A stretch of 64,000 nt of DNA from Bacillus sp. CECT 9360 (GTDB taxonomy: Bacteria; Bacillota; Bacilli; Bacillales; DSM-1321). Position 1 is the stretch's first letter. Each line of letters opens with the position of its first letter. The stretch is taken from the NCBI RefSeq assembly GCF_918741275.1, contig NZ_CAKKNA010000005.1:186001-250000 (forward strand), given 5' to 3'. Under the pieces are notes generated by a model. It made no database searches and was not told the origin of the DNA. It saw only the letters and a list, made by a program, of their open reading frames with translations. A program made the position numbers and the translations under genes. Positions 34,836-43,211 of this stretch are shown piece by piece.

Positions 34836-35822
34836 TTAATATATTTTTTTGTCAACGCTTTCTCGTTCGATAATTTTAAATGTGGAAAGTGTGATTTTAT
34901 TTAATTCTTCTCCTTGCACAAGCTGAATAATATTTCTAGCAGCGAGTTGACCCGCCTCTTTATAAAAAAATTTAGCCGTCGTGATGCCCGGATATGTAAT
35001 CCCTGTAATATCATAACCGCCAAATCCCGTAATGGATAAGTCTTCCGGTACACGCAACCCCATTGAATATGCCGCCTTAAGCACACCTAATGCAATATTA
35101 TCTGTCGCACAGACGATGATAGAAGGATTACACTCTTCAATGATCCCAGGCACTTTTTTAACGGCATCATCGATCTTAAAGCTTGTTTCGAAATAATGTA
35201 CGTTGCAATCGTTTCTTGCTTCGACCGCTTTCTTAAAGCCTTTTTTCCGCTTGGCCCCTACTGCGATATCTTTCTCAGTAACTCCCAAATAGGCGATTTT
35301 TCGATGGCCTCTTTCAAGAATATATCCCCCGAGCTCATAGGCTGCCTCAAAATCATCATGAATGACACTGTGAAATTGATCATGCTGTTGACCAACCAAT
35401 ATGACCGGAATTTCAACCTTTTTAAAGGCCTCTATGTGATCAGCGGTGATTTCCGCGGCAAGTAAAATAATGCCCGCCACCTTTTGTTTGGCCAGATTAT
35501 GAATATTTTCGATTTCACGAGATAAATCCTGGCTGGAATTGGAGATGACCATCTGGCAGTTAAGATCTCTAAGCTGATCATCAATTCCAATTAGCGTTTG
35601 CGATGTAGCAAACGAATCCAGACGGGGTACGATTGTGCCAATAATATTTGTCTTTTTGGCTTTTAAACTTTGTGCAAATTTATTAGGGGAATACCCGGTA
35701 TCAGCAATAACACTTTCAATTTTTCTCCTGGTAACTTCACTAATGGAACCACCATTCAAAAATCGTGAAACCGTACTCTTTGAAACACCGGCAATTTTTG
35801 CAATATCATCAATGGTTACCAT
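34836..35822 (-). CDS. scrR: LacI-family sucrose operon repressor
   Basis: 328 residues. The helix-turn-helix at residues 3-24 (TIDDIAKIAGVSKSTVSRFL) and hinge helix (PNKFAQSLKAKKT) precede a periplasmic-binding-type sensor domain with ATDNIALGVLKAA and GFGGYDITG. It lies directly upstream of scrA in the same direction, with three matching palindromes in between. It very likely represses scrABK and is relieved by sucrose or a phosphorylated product; this is inference from family and place. Confidence 0.9.
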   Translation of the reverse strand: MVTIDDIAKIAGVSKSTVSRFLNGGSISEVTRRKIESVIADTGYSPNKFAQSLKAKKTNIIGTIVPRLDSFATSQTLIGIDDQLRDLNCQMVISNSSQDLSREIENIHNLAKQKVAGIILLAAEITADHIEAFKKVEIPVILVGQQHDQFHSVIHDDFEAAYELGGYILERGHRKIAYLGVTEKDIAVGAKRKKGFKKAVEARNDCNVHYFETSFKIDDAVKKVPGIIEECNPSIIVCATDNIALGVLKAAYSMGLRVPEDLSITGFGGYDITGITYPGITTAKFFYKEAGQLAARNIIQLVQGEELNKITLSTFKIIERESVDKKIY

Positions 35823-35883
35823 TTTTTCAACTCCACAAAAACCTTTCTTTACGATAAGTATACATGATAGAGCCTCGCATGTT

Positions 35884-36963
35884 TCATTTTTTCGTTAAAA
35901 GGTACTGCGCATATTCAAGTGGAGATAATAAAGCCGTTTCATATTTATCTCCGTTATCAATTTTCCTGAACGACTCCCTTCCAGGCTTTGTATTCACTTC
36001 AATAATCCATACATTCCCTTCCCTGTCTATGCCGATATCAAGCCCAAGTTCAACCATTCGACCATGCTTGCTTTCAAAGAAAGGAGGTAGATTTCGAACG
36101 ATATAGCTTAACTTTTCCTCGATTATCATTCTTTGTTCTAAGTCGAATAGCCTTTCCAAGAAAGGCATGACGGCATATGCAGCTCCACCTCCGCTTATAT
36201 TGGAGGTTAACCCATTCAATACACCGGAACGTACAGCCCTCCCTGTCTCTACCCATTCTCCTTTTTTATCCTTTTTTACAAGTATCCGTATATCATAAGG
36301 GGAACCTTCAGGAGTTGAGAATTCAAGGTAAGGCTGAACGAGCATTTTCACTTTTGTCAATTTACGAATCCATTGATATAGACCGATTCTATTGGGAAAT
36401 TTTTTTCGAAAGATGTGATTTTTGAGGTCTCTTCCTTCTGCCAGATGAAAATCTTGTTTTGAAATGATTTTGATAACGCCTTTCCCACCTGCGCTATGAA
36501 CTGGTTTAATGATAATGGAACCATATTCATGAAGCATATCAGCTATGACTTGTATAGAGGTAATCGACTTAGTGGGCGGTAAATAAGCAGCCCATTCCTC
36601 GTATTGCAAAAGAGTATCGAATATTTTTATTTTGTCAACCAGTATTTGATTAAGGAAAGTAATGCCCGGTTGGGATTTAAGCCATTTTACCTGAGATTGA
36701 TACCTCATCCGATCCCAAAGACAATCATAAACAACAGAAGGGAGAGGCAATCTTGATTTTTCCCATGAATTTTCTAGTGAGTAACGATAACCTATTATCG
36801 TTTTTTTCTGGTAGCTCACCTGATCCGGCAAAAATATATAAACAGGCAATCCCCTTTTACTGCCTTCCACTGATAAAAATTGATAATACTCTACTCTTGA
36901 AAAAGGGGGAGTGGTTGGTTTGGGAGTAGCCAGTATCCCAAGGTAATTTGTTGATTCCTCCAC
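35884..36963 (-). CDS. YheC/YheD-family ATP-grasp endospore coat-associated protein
   Basis: 359 residues from the GTG at 36963, with AAGGAGG upstream. An N-terminal domain typical of YheC/D (LGILATPKP..., VVYDCLWDR) leads into an ATP-grasp fold. The Lys of IIIKPVHSAGGKGV, the DIRILV segment and the metal/ATP residues in LGLDIGID...WIIEVNTKPGR are present. B. subtilis YheC and YheD are sporulation proteins linked to the coat/forespore surface; the reaction is unknown. It is a single gene here, while many genomes have tandem copies. Confidence 0.9.
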   Translation of the reverse strand: MEESTNYLGILATPKPTTPPFSRVEYYQFLSVEGSKRGLPVYIFLPDQVSYQKKTIIGYRYSLENSWEKSRLPLPSVVYDCLWDRMRYQSQVKWLKSQPGITFLNQILVDKIKIFDTLLQYEEWAAYLPPTKSITSIQVIADMLHEYGSIIIKPVHSAGGKGVIKIISKQDFHLAEGRDLKNHIFRKKFPNRIGLYQWIRKLTKVKMLVQPYLEFSTPEGSPYDIRILVKKDKKGEWVETGRAVRSGVLNGLTSNISGGGAAYAVMPFLERLFDLEQRMIIEEKLSYIVRNLPPFFESKHGRMVELGLDIGIDREGNVWIIEVNTKPGRESFRKIDNGDKYETALLSPLEYAQYLLTKK

Positions 36964-37127
36964 GCTTAGTAAGTCCTCCTTATAATCATCTGGCTAAGAC
37001 TGAAAGCTTTGGAATGGACAACCTGGACATAGGTCCCTCTTTCCATTCCACACCTTGTCCTTTATCTTATGGAGGACTGCCATTATTGGTATAGACATAA
37101 GATGTGAGAAATAAGTATTTTATTGCG

Positions 37128-37156
37128 CAAAAAAACAGACCCAACGTAATGGTCTG
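37128..37156 (-). terminator. Terminator after the CorC/CNNM-type gene
   Basis: CAGACC / GGTCTG stem followed on the leftward strand by a run of seven T. Confidence 0.8.
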
Positions 37157-37172
37157 CTTTCATTAAAACTAA

Positions 37173-38516
37173 TTATTCCTCGCCACCGATACTTTCATCA
37201 TCTTCCTTAACATGTACTTTTACTTTGATGATTCTTCTATCATCCATTTCTTCCACTGTAAAGACGATGTCTTCATATTCGACGGCCGGTCGTTCATCCG
37301 GATTAGGTATATACCCAAGCTGACCGATAACAAAGCCGCTTAACGTATCATAATCCTGATTTGGTAATTCTATTTTCAAAAGATCCTCAACTTCATATAA
37401 ATTGGTTCTTCCGCCAATCAGATACGTATTTTCGTCAAGTACCCTGATTTCCTCATCATCGATGACAAGCTCGTCATATTCATCAAAAATATTTCCAACA
37501 ATTTCTTCGATCAGATCCTCTATCGTAACGATTCCATCAGTTCCGCCATATTCATCAATGGCAATCGCCATATGCACATTGTTTTTTTGCATCTCTTTAA
37601 ACAAATGGTCGATCTTTTGTGATTCAAGAACATAGAAAGGTTCCCGGATCATGTCTCTAAGGTTAAATTGTCCATCATCAGAGTTTTCGACAAACTGGAT
37701 CAAATCCTTTGAATGCAGGATCCCGATGATATGATCGATATTTTCCTCATACACAGGAAACCTCGTGTATTTTTCCACATTTGCCACCTGGACAGTCTCT
37801 TTTAAGCTGAAAGATATGGGAATTGCAACAATGCTTGTCCGGTGTGTCATAATATCGGACACTGTTTTATTGTCAAACTCAAAAATATTGTTGATCATCA
37901 CTTTTTCTGCTTCCTGGATGGTTCCTTTTTCCTTACCGACGTCAACCATCATCCGAATTTCTTCTTCGGTTACGTTCTCATCCTCGGCATTAGGATCCAC
38001 ACCGAATAGACGAACGATAAGATTTGTAGATAGGGTTAATAACTTAACAAAAGGAGCAGAAACTTTAGATAAAATCGTCAATGGGGTTACGGCGAAAAAA
38101 GCAATGGCTTCCGACTTTTGTAACGCAAGCCTTTTTGGTACGAGTTCGCCGACTACCAGCGTAAAATAGGATAACACCAAGGTTATCACCACGACGGATA
38201 TCGTTTCCAGTAAACTTTCAGAAAGCGGCACACCGAGTTCAAGTAGGACTTCTGCCAATCTCCCTGAAAAGCTTCCAGCAGCGAAGGCACTTGCCAGGAA
38301 ACCGGCAAGTGTAATACCGATTTGAATAGTAGCCAAAAATCTGCTTGGTTCGGAAAGAAGATTCTGAAGCATTTTGGCTTTTTTATGTCCACCCTCAGCC
38401 ATTAGCCTAATTTTATTATCATTTAGTGATATTAACGCAATTTCAGATGCCGCAAAAAACGCATTTAAAATTATCAGTACGACAAGTACCAATATTTCAG
38501 TTCCCAAAAAATCCAA
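37173..38516 (-). CDS. CNNM/CorC-type membrane protein with CBS pair (Mg2+ efflux or hemolysin-like family)
   Basis: 447 residues. The DUF21 (CNNM) transmembrane domain spans about residues 1-190 (AFFAASEIALISL..., GELVPKRLALQKSE). Two CBS motifs lie at about 215-340 (DIMTHRTSIVAI, GIVTIEDLIEEIVGNI), and a C-terminal CorC_HlyC domain at about 355-435 (GRTNLYEVEDLL, GFVIGQLG). It is the same architecture as B. subtilis MpfA (YhdP), a magnesium exporter. It lies 185 bases beyond a TerC-family metal transporter gene; a hairpin separates them, so it is probably a separate unit. Confidence 0.92.
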   Translation of the reverse strand: MDFLGTEILVLVVLIILNAFFAASEIALISLNDNKIRLMAEGGHKKAKMLQNLLSEPSRFLATIQIGITLAGFLASAFAAGSFSGRLAEVLLELGVPLSESLLETISVVVITLVLSYFTLVVGELVPKRLALQKSEAIAFFAVTPLTILSKVSAPFVKLLTLSTNLIVRLFGVDPNAEDENVTEEEIRMMVDVGKEKGTIQEAEKVMINNIFEFDNKTVSDIMTHRTSIVAIPISFSLKETVQVANVEKYTRFPVYEENIDHIIGILHSKDLIQFVENSDDGQFNLRDMIREPFYVLESQKIDHLFKEMQKNNVHMAIAIDEYGGTDGIVTIEDLIEEIVGNIFDEYDELVIDDEEIRVLDENTYLIGGRTNLYEVEDLLKIELPNQDYDTLSGFVIGQLGYIPNPDERPAVEYEDIVFTVEEMDDRRIIKVKVHVKEDDESIGGEE

Positions 38517-38602
38517 CCTCCAGGTGATTTACATAATAATATATTAGGGCTCTTCTGTATTCTTCATATTATAAGCCATTTTATTCATTTCTTGCACAAA
38601 TG

Positions 38603-38649
38603 TATATCCTGCATTGTGTGTAGCCAAAGCTAATACAATGCAGGATATA
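38603..38649 (-). terminator. Strong hairpin after terC
   Basis: Perfect 15-bp arms (38603-38617, 38635-38649; TATATCCTGCATTGT and complement) with a 17-base loop. It probably ends the riboswitch operon, although the T tail is poor. Confidence 0.6.
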
Positions 38650-38701
38650 TAAGCTTGTATATTTAAACCTTATCGAATTTACCAGCTTACTTCAAATAAA
38701 T

Positions 38702-39484
38702 TTACTTCAGTACATTTTCAGAAGGCAACTCTTTTTTTTCCTTAGATAGGAACCAACCGCCTGCCGCGATCGATAGAAGCACTATATAGAATGTCGCCTT
38801 CCACGCAGTTGAACTTGCAAACCCTTCAGGCAATACGGCAAGCTCCGGGTGGGATAATGTATAGACCGATAGCTTCACCCCTACCCAGCCTACGATCATA
38901 AAGGCCGCTACTTCTAAGCCTGGCTTTTTATGAAGTAAATCAACAAAGAAATTCGCAGCATAACGCATAATGATCAGACCGATCATACCTCCGGCAAAGA
39001 TGACTAGGAATTTACCCCCGTCCAGTCCGCCGATTTGCGGAAGGTTTGTATTTGGGAGTGTCACTGCCAGGGCGACGGCCGCAAGAATGGAGTCGACCGC
39101 AAACGCGATATCAGCTAATTCCACTTTAAAAACAGTGCCCCAGAACCCTGACTTCTTCTTCTCCTTTTGTTCCTCAGCCTTTTCTTTTCCTTTATTCACA
39201 ATGAGCTTCCTGAATATATGGTTAAAGGCGATAAATAACAAATAAAGAGCACCTATCGCTTGCACCTGCCATACATCGACAAGGAAGGAAATCGCAAATA
39301 AGGAACCAAAACGGAACACAAATGCACCCGCAAGACCGTAAAACAGTGCCTTCCTTCGCTCTTCTTCCGGCAAATGCTTAACCATGATGGCTAATACAAG
39401 CGCGTTATCCGCTGCCAGCAGTCCCTCAATACCAATTAAAAGCAATAATACCCATCCATATTCTAATAAAAGCGAAACATCCAT
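38702..39484 (-). CDS. TerC-family metal (Mn2+) exporter, YceF/YkoY-like
   Basis: 260 residues, seven or more membrane segments. The two acidic family signatures are present: EGLLAADNALVLAIMV near the N-terminus and ELADIAFAVDSILAA in the middle. B. subtilis relatives MeeF (YceF) and MeeY (YkoY) export manganese, loading secreted metalloproteins. It is the last gene of a four-gene operon that begins with a yybP-ykoY manganese riboswitch. This makes a manganese role the best reading. Confidence 0.92.
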   Translation of the reverse strand: MDVSLLLEYGWVLLLLIGIEGLLAADNALVLAIMVKHLPEEERRKALFYGLAGAFVFRFGSLFAISFLVDVWQVQAIGALYLLFIAFNHIFRKLIVNKGKEKAEEQKEKKKSGFWGTVFKVELADIAFAVDSILAAVALAVTLPNTNLPQIGGLDGGKFLVIFAGGMIGLIIMRYAANFFVDLLHKKPGLEVAAFMIVGWVGVKLSVYTLSHPELAVLPEGFASSTAWKATFYIVLLSIAAGGWFLSKEKKELPSENVLK

Positions 39485-39520
39485 TACATTACTCCTCTTT
39501 ACATTTTATTATTTGTATTC

Positions 39521-39796
39521 TCAGATAAAGCCATGCTTTTCTTTAAGTGAATCCGGAGCCATTCTGACCATTCTCTCAAAGACAAATCCCGCGATAACCA
39601 CATCATCGATGATCCCGACCAAAGACAGAAAATCCGGAATTAAATCAAAAGGAAAAAACGCATATGTCAAAACGAGTAAGATTCCCAGCGTTTTCTTAGA
39701 GGATTCCACCTCTTTTGATTTGAAAAAGTCGATGAGGAAAGGGATGAACTTCCAGAACTTTAGAATGAACCCGATTCTTTTTATAAACTTGAACAA
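39521..39796 (-). CDS. DUF1232 (YkvA-like) small membrane protein
   Basis: 91 residues. The central FFPFDLIPDFLSLVGIIDDVVI is the DUF1232 signature, flanked by helices; the N-terminus is basic (MFKFIKRIGFILKFW). The function of the family is unknown. It lies 36 bases before terC and 27 bases behind the Spo0M-like gene, so it is co-transcribed with them under the manganese riboswitch. Confidence 0.85.
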   Translation of the reverse strand: MFKFIKRIGFILKFWKFIPFLIDFFKSKEVESSKKTLGILLVLTYAFFPFDLIPDFLSLVGIIDDVVIAGFVFERMVRMAPDSLKEKHGFI

Positions 39797-39823
39797 ACGA
39801 TCACCTTTTTCATCTGAACTTGG

Positions 39824-40210
39824 TTACTGGACGATTTGAATCATATCCTGGTCACTGCTGTGTACACCTTCGTTAAAAGTGAGCCTTGTTCTAAAACGGT
39901 ATGATATTTCTTCCGTCGAAGCCAAAACAGAAGCCGGAAGTTGAAAGGCGAAAGAGATCTTGTTCGATTCTTCCGCATTAATACGCGTTGTGGTCAGAAT
40001 CGTTCTTGAATCAATGACCTTTTCCATTTCTGTTTTATCCGCTACTACCAAATCACAGTCAATTCGTTTTAATTGCTGCTCGATGGTACCGCCTCTGATA
40101 TGGAAGTACCCATGAACCGGATCGCCAGGCTTATATGCCTCCTGTTCCAGTACAAGATCGATTTTTGCAGACCCAATGCCTAAAAGAGACATGTATTTTC
40201 TCAGTATCAA
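39824..40210 (-). CDS. Short Spo0M-like (sporulation-control) protein
   Basis: 128 residues from a TTG at 40210, with AGGAGG 7 bases upstream. LLGIGSAKIDLVLEQEAYKPGDPVHGYFHIRGG matches in pattern the N-terminal arrestin-like domain of Spo0M (which starts with a similar GIGNAKVD...). It is only about half the length of B. subtilis Spo0M, lacking the second domain. Its role is unknown. Its place inside a manganese-riboswitch operon is unexpected. Confidence 0.85.
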   Translation of the reverse strand: MILRKYMSLLGIGSAKIDLVLEQEAYKPGDPVHGYFHIRGGTIEQQLKRIDCDLVVADKTEMEKVIDSRTILTTTRINAEESNKISFAFQLPASVLASTEEISYRFRTRLTFNEGVHSSDQDMIQIVQ

Positions 40211-40229
40211 TGATTATCCTCCTGGATTA

Positions 40230-40361
40230 TTAGTTATTTAAGCTTTTTGCGTATTTTTCATCTACACGCTTTTCAATTTTTTCGAGCTGCGATTTATCTT
40301 TCAGAAGCTCTTCTTTGTTTTTCTGCATTAATTCAGAAAAAGACCTTTTCATTCTTTTCAT
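40230..40361 (-). CDS. FbpB-family small basic protein
   Basis: 43 residues. MKRMKRSFSELMQKNKEELL with a following helix KSQLEKIEKRVDEKY is the pattern of the FbpB family. In B. subtilis, FbpB is a Fur-controlled basic protein helping the small RNA FsrA spare iron. GGAG precedes the ATG by 9-11 bases. It is the first gene behind the manganese riboswitch and is followed, after 19 bases, by the Spo0M-like gene. Control by a Mn2+ element rather than iron is notable. Confidence 0.8.
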   Translation of the reverse strand: MKRMKRSFSELMQKNKEELLKDKSQLEKIEKRVDEKYAKSLNN

Positions 40362-40432
40362 GACATCATCTCTCCAATCCTTCGTAGTTAATTAAGTTGA
40401 AAAGCCATCTCCAGGCCATTATTTTCTAAATT

Positions 40433-40590
40433 AAAAAGCCTTCGCCATGATATGGCAAAGGCTTTAAAAACAAATAAAGACCTCTACCAATCGGTAAAGG
40501 TCTTGCTAACAACGTCACGTTGCCAACAAAGCCGGGAGTGTTACCTCCGAAATGACGACTTTGTTGTAAAAGCTACTCCCCTTTAGGAGA
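40433..40590 (-). promoter_or_regulatory. yybP-ykoY manganese riboswitch with tandem terminators
   Basis: Read leftward, the RNA begins AAAGGGGAGUAGC (from 40585), followed by a helix ACAACAAAG/CUUUGUUG. GUAACACUCC and GCAAGACCUUUACC come next, as in the yybP-ykoY class. The 3' segment GACCUUUACC can pair either with the 5' AAAGG (closing the aptamer) or with GGUAGAGGUC just after it (40478-40503), followed by T-rich DNA, a terminator. A second canonical terminator (AAAGCC...GGCTTT plus T run) lies at 40433-40467. Metal binding should favour read-through into the terC operon. Confidence 0.85.
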
Positions 40591-40611
40591 ACGATTCAAC
40601 TAGTTAAATTA

Positions 40612-40641
40612 ATCATATTATATGAACGCAGAAAGTGTCAA
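40612..40641 (-). promoter_or_regulatory. Sigma-A promoter of the manganese riboswitch operon
   Basis: Read leftward: TTGACA (40641-40636), 18 bases, TATGAT (40617-40612). Transcription would start about 15 bases before the aptamer. Confidence 0.75.
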
Positions 40642-40775
40642 AGTTTTTTTATTATTTCAAATGATTTAGTAAATGGATTTTCACACTTTGGACACATTTG
40701 TGCGATAATGGCCTAGTTTTGCTGGTTGTCGGTTCTCCGTGCAGCCGGCTGATATCGTAATAGTGATTCTTGAAC

Positions 40776-40910
40776 TTTATGAGCTATTATTATTTGAATT
40801 TACGGGCGATTATTGAATTTTATGAGCTATTATCCGGATTTACGAGCGGTTATTGAATTTTACGAGCGATTATCCAGATTTACGAGCGGTTATTGAATTT
40901 TACGAGCGAT
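40776..40910. repeat. Six to seven direct 20-bp repeats, core TTTACGAGCGATTAT
   Basis: Units start at 40776, 40799, 40819, 40839, 40859, 40879 and 40899 (the first is 23 bases, then 20 exactly). Cores are TTTACGAGCG or TTTATGAGCT. The 3' halves alternate between a TTATTGAAT type and a TTATCCRGA type, so the true unit may be 40 bases. The array ends 14 bases from the stop codon of the leftward radical-SAM gene. Confidence 0.9.
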
Positions 40911-40923
40911 GAAGAAACCTTTT

Positions 40924-41751
40924 TTATTGTCCCGGTCTGAAGCCTTCCTTAGAAAGACCCACTTCACCAAGCTCCGCCTGCAGCATTTTTAGAACTACTT
41001 TATAAGCAGTCGGATTAAACCATTTTTCCATGCCCGTTTGTTGATATATTTTATAGATACCTAACTTCTCGGTACGTCTTCCCCCGCTTCCATCTCCCAT
41101 CCAATAATCATCCAACGTTACTCGGCTAGCAATGTTTTTCAGTTTCTTTGGGAATTCTCTTGAACAAGGTAACAGAGGGGAGATGGTAGCTTGCGTCAGG
41201 ATGCCCGCTTCGGATATCTCTTTTAATGCTTTCATTCTGGCGGGGATGGGCGGAGCCGAAGGTGAAAAGGCCTTTCTGATTTCTTCTTTATCTGTTTCAA
41301 TCGTCAACGAAATTCTAATCTTATTGCCGAATTGTTTAAATAAGTCGATATCCCGTTTTACTAACGGTGAACGGGTTTGTACAAATAAGAAATCCGGCTG
41401 CTCTTCCAGCATTACTTCCAGCAAACTTCTTGTTAAATTAGTTTTCGCCTCTATCGGCTGGTATGGATCGGTTGCAGAAGACATGAAGATATTGACCGGA
41501 CCTTTTTTCTTAGCTCTTATCAATTCTTTTCTTAATAGTTCAGCTGCATTGGTCTTCACATCCACCCATGTTCCCCAGTCCTCTTCGCGATATAGGGAAA
41601 CAGGCAGCTGCCTTACATAACAATAGGAACACCCGAAAGCACAGCCGGCATATGGGTTCAAAGAATGCGAATAATCGTCTAATTGCCCTTTTCCAGGTGT
41701 TAATATACTTTTCGAAACAATATCTGTTACCTGCAATTTCAACTGTATCAC
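40924..41751 (-). CDS. SPL-family radical SAM protein
   Basis: About 275 residues. The CX3CX2C cluster motif (CAFGCSYCYV) binds the 4Fe-4S/SAM centre. The following MSSATDPYQPIE and SLTIETDKEEI belong to the spore-photoproduct-lyase-like group found in many Bacilli; the substrate is unknown. The frame is open to an ATG at 41814 with no ribosome site. GTG at 41751 or TTG at 41745, near AAAGGG, start closer to the family N-terminus (QLKLQVTDI). Single gene. Confidence 0.85.
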   Translation of the reverse strand: MIQLKLQVTDIVSKSILTPGKGQLDDYSHSLNPYAGCAFGCSYCYVRQLPVSLYREEDWGTWVDVKTNAAELLRKELIRAKKKGPVNIFMSSATDPYQPIEAKTNLTRSLLEVMLEEQPDFLFVQTRSPLVKRDIDLFKQFGNKIRISLTIETDKEEIRKAFSPSAPPIPARMKALKEISEAGILTQATISPLLPCSREFPKKLKNIASRVTLDDYWMGDGSGGRRTEKLGIYKIYQQTGMEKWFNPTAYKVVLKMLQAELGEVGLSKEGFRPGQ

Positions 41752-41880
41752 ACACCCTTTTTCTAACTTGAGCACATAGCTAATCGGATAAGAATTAGTG
41801 AAAAAATATACCATATATCTGGAAGTCTGTATACAAAACAGCTTAAATTTAATATTCGTCAGATACGCTTGACTCTAAAA

Positions 41881-41906
41881 GTTTATCCTCACAACGTTTC
41901 GGGAAC
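41881..41906 (+). promoter_or_regulatory. Sigma-B-like promoter of the small membrane protein gene
   Basis: GTTTAT (41881-41886), 14 bases, GGGAAC (41901-41906), close to the general-stress pattern GTTTAA-N12/15-GGGWAW, about 55 bases before the ATG. Confidence 0.55.
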
Positions 41907-41960
41907 AAAACAACTAAAGATTCTAAGAAATTAAAATAAAGCAGAAAGAAGGCTGAAAAT

Positions 41961-42113
41961 ATGCTTTGGACAGTTATAGGTGCATTACTACTATTTTGGG
42001 TGTTAGGGTTGGTTTTGGACATTGCTGGGGGAATCATACACTTTCTATTGATTATTGCTGTTGTCGTTTTGGTAATAAAGCTCGTGAAAGGGAGAGGGCG
42101 TAATAAAGTTTAG
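41961..42113 (+). CDS. lmo0937-family small membrane protein
   Basis: 50 residues: MLWTVIGALLLFWVLGLV, then GGIIHFLLIIAVVVLVIKL and a basic tail KGRGRNKV. Two membrane helices are joined by an Asp/Gly turn, the pattern of the lmo0937 family found in many Firmicutes and linked to stress conditions. AAGG precedes the ATG. A sigma-B-like promoter upstream fits that view. Function unknown. Confidence 0.85.
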   Translation: MLWTVIGALLLFWVLGLVLDIAGGIIHFLLIIAVVVLVIKLVKGRGRNKV

Positions 42114-42127
42114 CAACATTTAGGAAA

Positions 42128-42170
42128 AAGGGCTGGCTAAAGGGAGATTGAGTCTTTTAGCTCAGCCCTT
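42128..42170. terminator. Intrinsic terminator between convergent genes
   Basis: AAGGGCTG-GCTAAA pairs with TTTAGC-TCAGCCCTT; T-rich tail on the right side. Confidence 0.8.
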
Positions 42171-42238
42171 ACTTGTTCGTTTTTAATCGAATGGTAAGTA
42201 GTTGAACTAAGCAGGCGATTATTATTTAATTATGGTTA

Positions 42239-42745
42239 TTATAAAGACTTATAATAAAGAATGGTTGCATGCAACTGCCCATCCGCTGACTTCGCATAAT
42301 TAGGGATTCGTCCTGCTGCAACATAACCCATGGAAAGATAGAGTTGGTTCGAAACGTCTCCTTCTCTTGTATCCAGAATCAGAAGGGATAACCCCTCTTG
42401 CTTCGCCCTTTCTTCCACTCTCTGCATCAATAAACGACCGATCCCATTTCGTCTATGATTAGGATGTGTCATTACTTTTGCGATTTCTCCCCTATGACGT
42501 CCATTCTGTTTCGTGGGAAAATGTAATTGAATGCTTCCCGCTAATTCATTATTAATTTTGGCTATATATAGAATTACATTAGGCTTTAACAGAGACTCCC
42601 AGTAGTTTCGGGCCTCGTGCATTTCCAATGGGGGAAGATACCCAATTGCCGCACCATCTTCAACTACCTCTACCAGAAGCTCGGAAAGTTCATCTATGTT
42701 ATCTCCAATTACATTCAATTCCTCAACCTTCACATCTCTTGCCAA
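42239..42745 (-). CDS. GNAT-family N-acetyltransferase
   Basis: About 168 residues from a TTG at 42745, with GGGGGG 6 bases upstream (GTG at 42748 is the alternative). The frame is open to 42904, but that would overlap the preceding gene and has no ribosome site. The acetyl-CoA-binding signature is present: EIAKVMTHPNHRRNGIGRLLM (Q/R-x-x-G-x-G/A) and a C-terminal YLSMGYVAAG. It transfers an acetyl group to an unknown amine. It follows the YuxK-like gene in the same direction. Confidence 0.88.
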   Translation of the reverse strand: MARDVKVEELNVIGDNIDELSELLVEVVEDGAAIGYLPPLEMHEARNYWESLLKPNVILYIAKINNELAGSIQLHFPTKQNGRHRGEIAKVMTHPNHRRNGIGRLLMQRVEERAKQEGLSLLILDTREGDVSNQLYLSMGYVAAGRIPNYAKSADGQLHATILYYKSL

Positions 42746-42818
42746 CACAATCCCCCCATTTTCTCTATAATACCGAATTATGCCTGCCCCTTTGCTTATG
42801 AAAGCAATCATTCTATCT

Positions 42819-43211
42819 TTAATCGATGAACCTATCCTTGTACTCAGGTGACGGCAGCATACAGCTGTCTTGTTTTCCGAACCATTTATAGCGGTTCCTG
42901 GCAATGATATCGTAAAAGAAATCCCTTATCGGCTTTGGTATGATATGTAGGATAGAAAGCAGCTTCCAGCCACCCTTCAGGTTTCTACTAATCTTCAAGG
43001 CAGCAGTGGACTTTATATAGCTTTTATCATTTTCTATTAGAACAATGCTATTTAAACTCTGCGATAATCCATACTTTTCAATCAGTTCTCTACCAATATC
43101 GCTCTGAAGCGAACCAAACCTATAATGAGCTTCAGGATCCTTCTTTAAGATAAATTGGACGCTGCTATTACAGAAGTTACATACACCATCGAATAAAACT
43201 ATGTCGCCCAT
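42819..43211 (-). CDS. yuxK: DCC-family thiol-disulfide oxidoreductase (YuxK-like)
   Basis: 130 residues. The family motif DGVCNFC (D-x-x-C-x-x-C) lies at residues 8-14. FGSLQSDIGREL, a middle VLIENDKSYIKSTAAL and a C-terminal YDIIARNRYKWFGK follow, as in B. subtilis YuxK. The CxxC suggests thioredoxin-like redox chemistry, but the function is not established. It probably forms a transcript with the GNAT gene downstream. Confidence 0.9.
   Translation of the reverse strand: MGDIVLFDGVCNFCNSSVQFILKKDPEAHYRFGSLQSDIGRELIEKYGLSQSLNSIVLIENDKSYIKSTAALKISRNLKGGWKLLSILHIIPKPIRDFFYDIIARNRYKWFGKQDSCMLPSPEYKDRFID

Noticed and set aside
38517-39484. Search for a manganese riboswitch directly upstream of terC
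   Set aside because: Only 36 bases separate terC from the preceding gene; the riboswitch lies at the operon head instead (40433-40590).
40776-40910. Repeat arrays as a CRISPR
   Set aside because: Units of 20-21 bases with only 5-9 variable bases are far too short for repeat plus spacer, and no cas genes are present.
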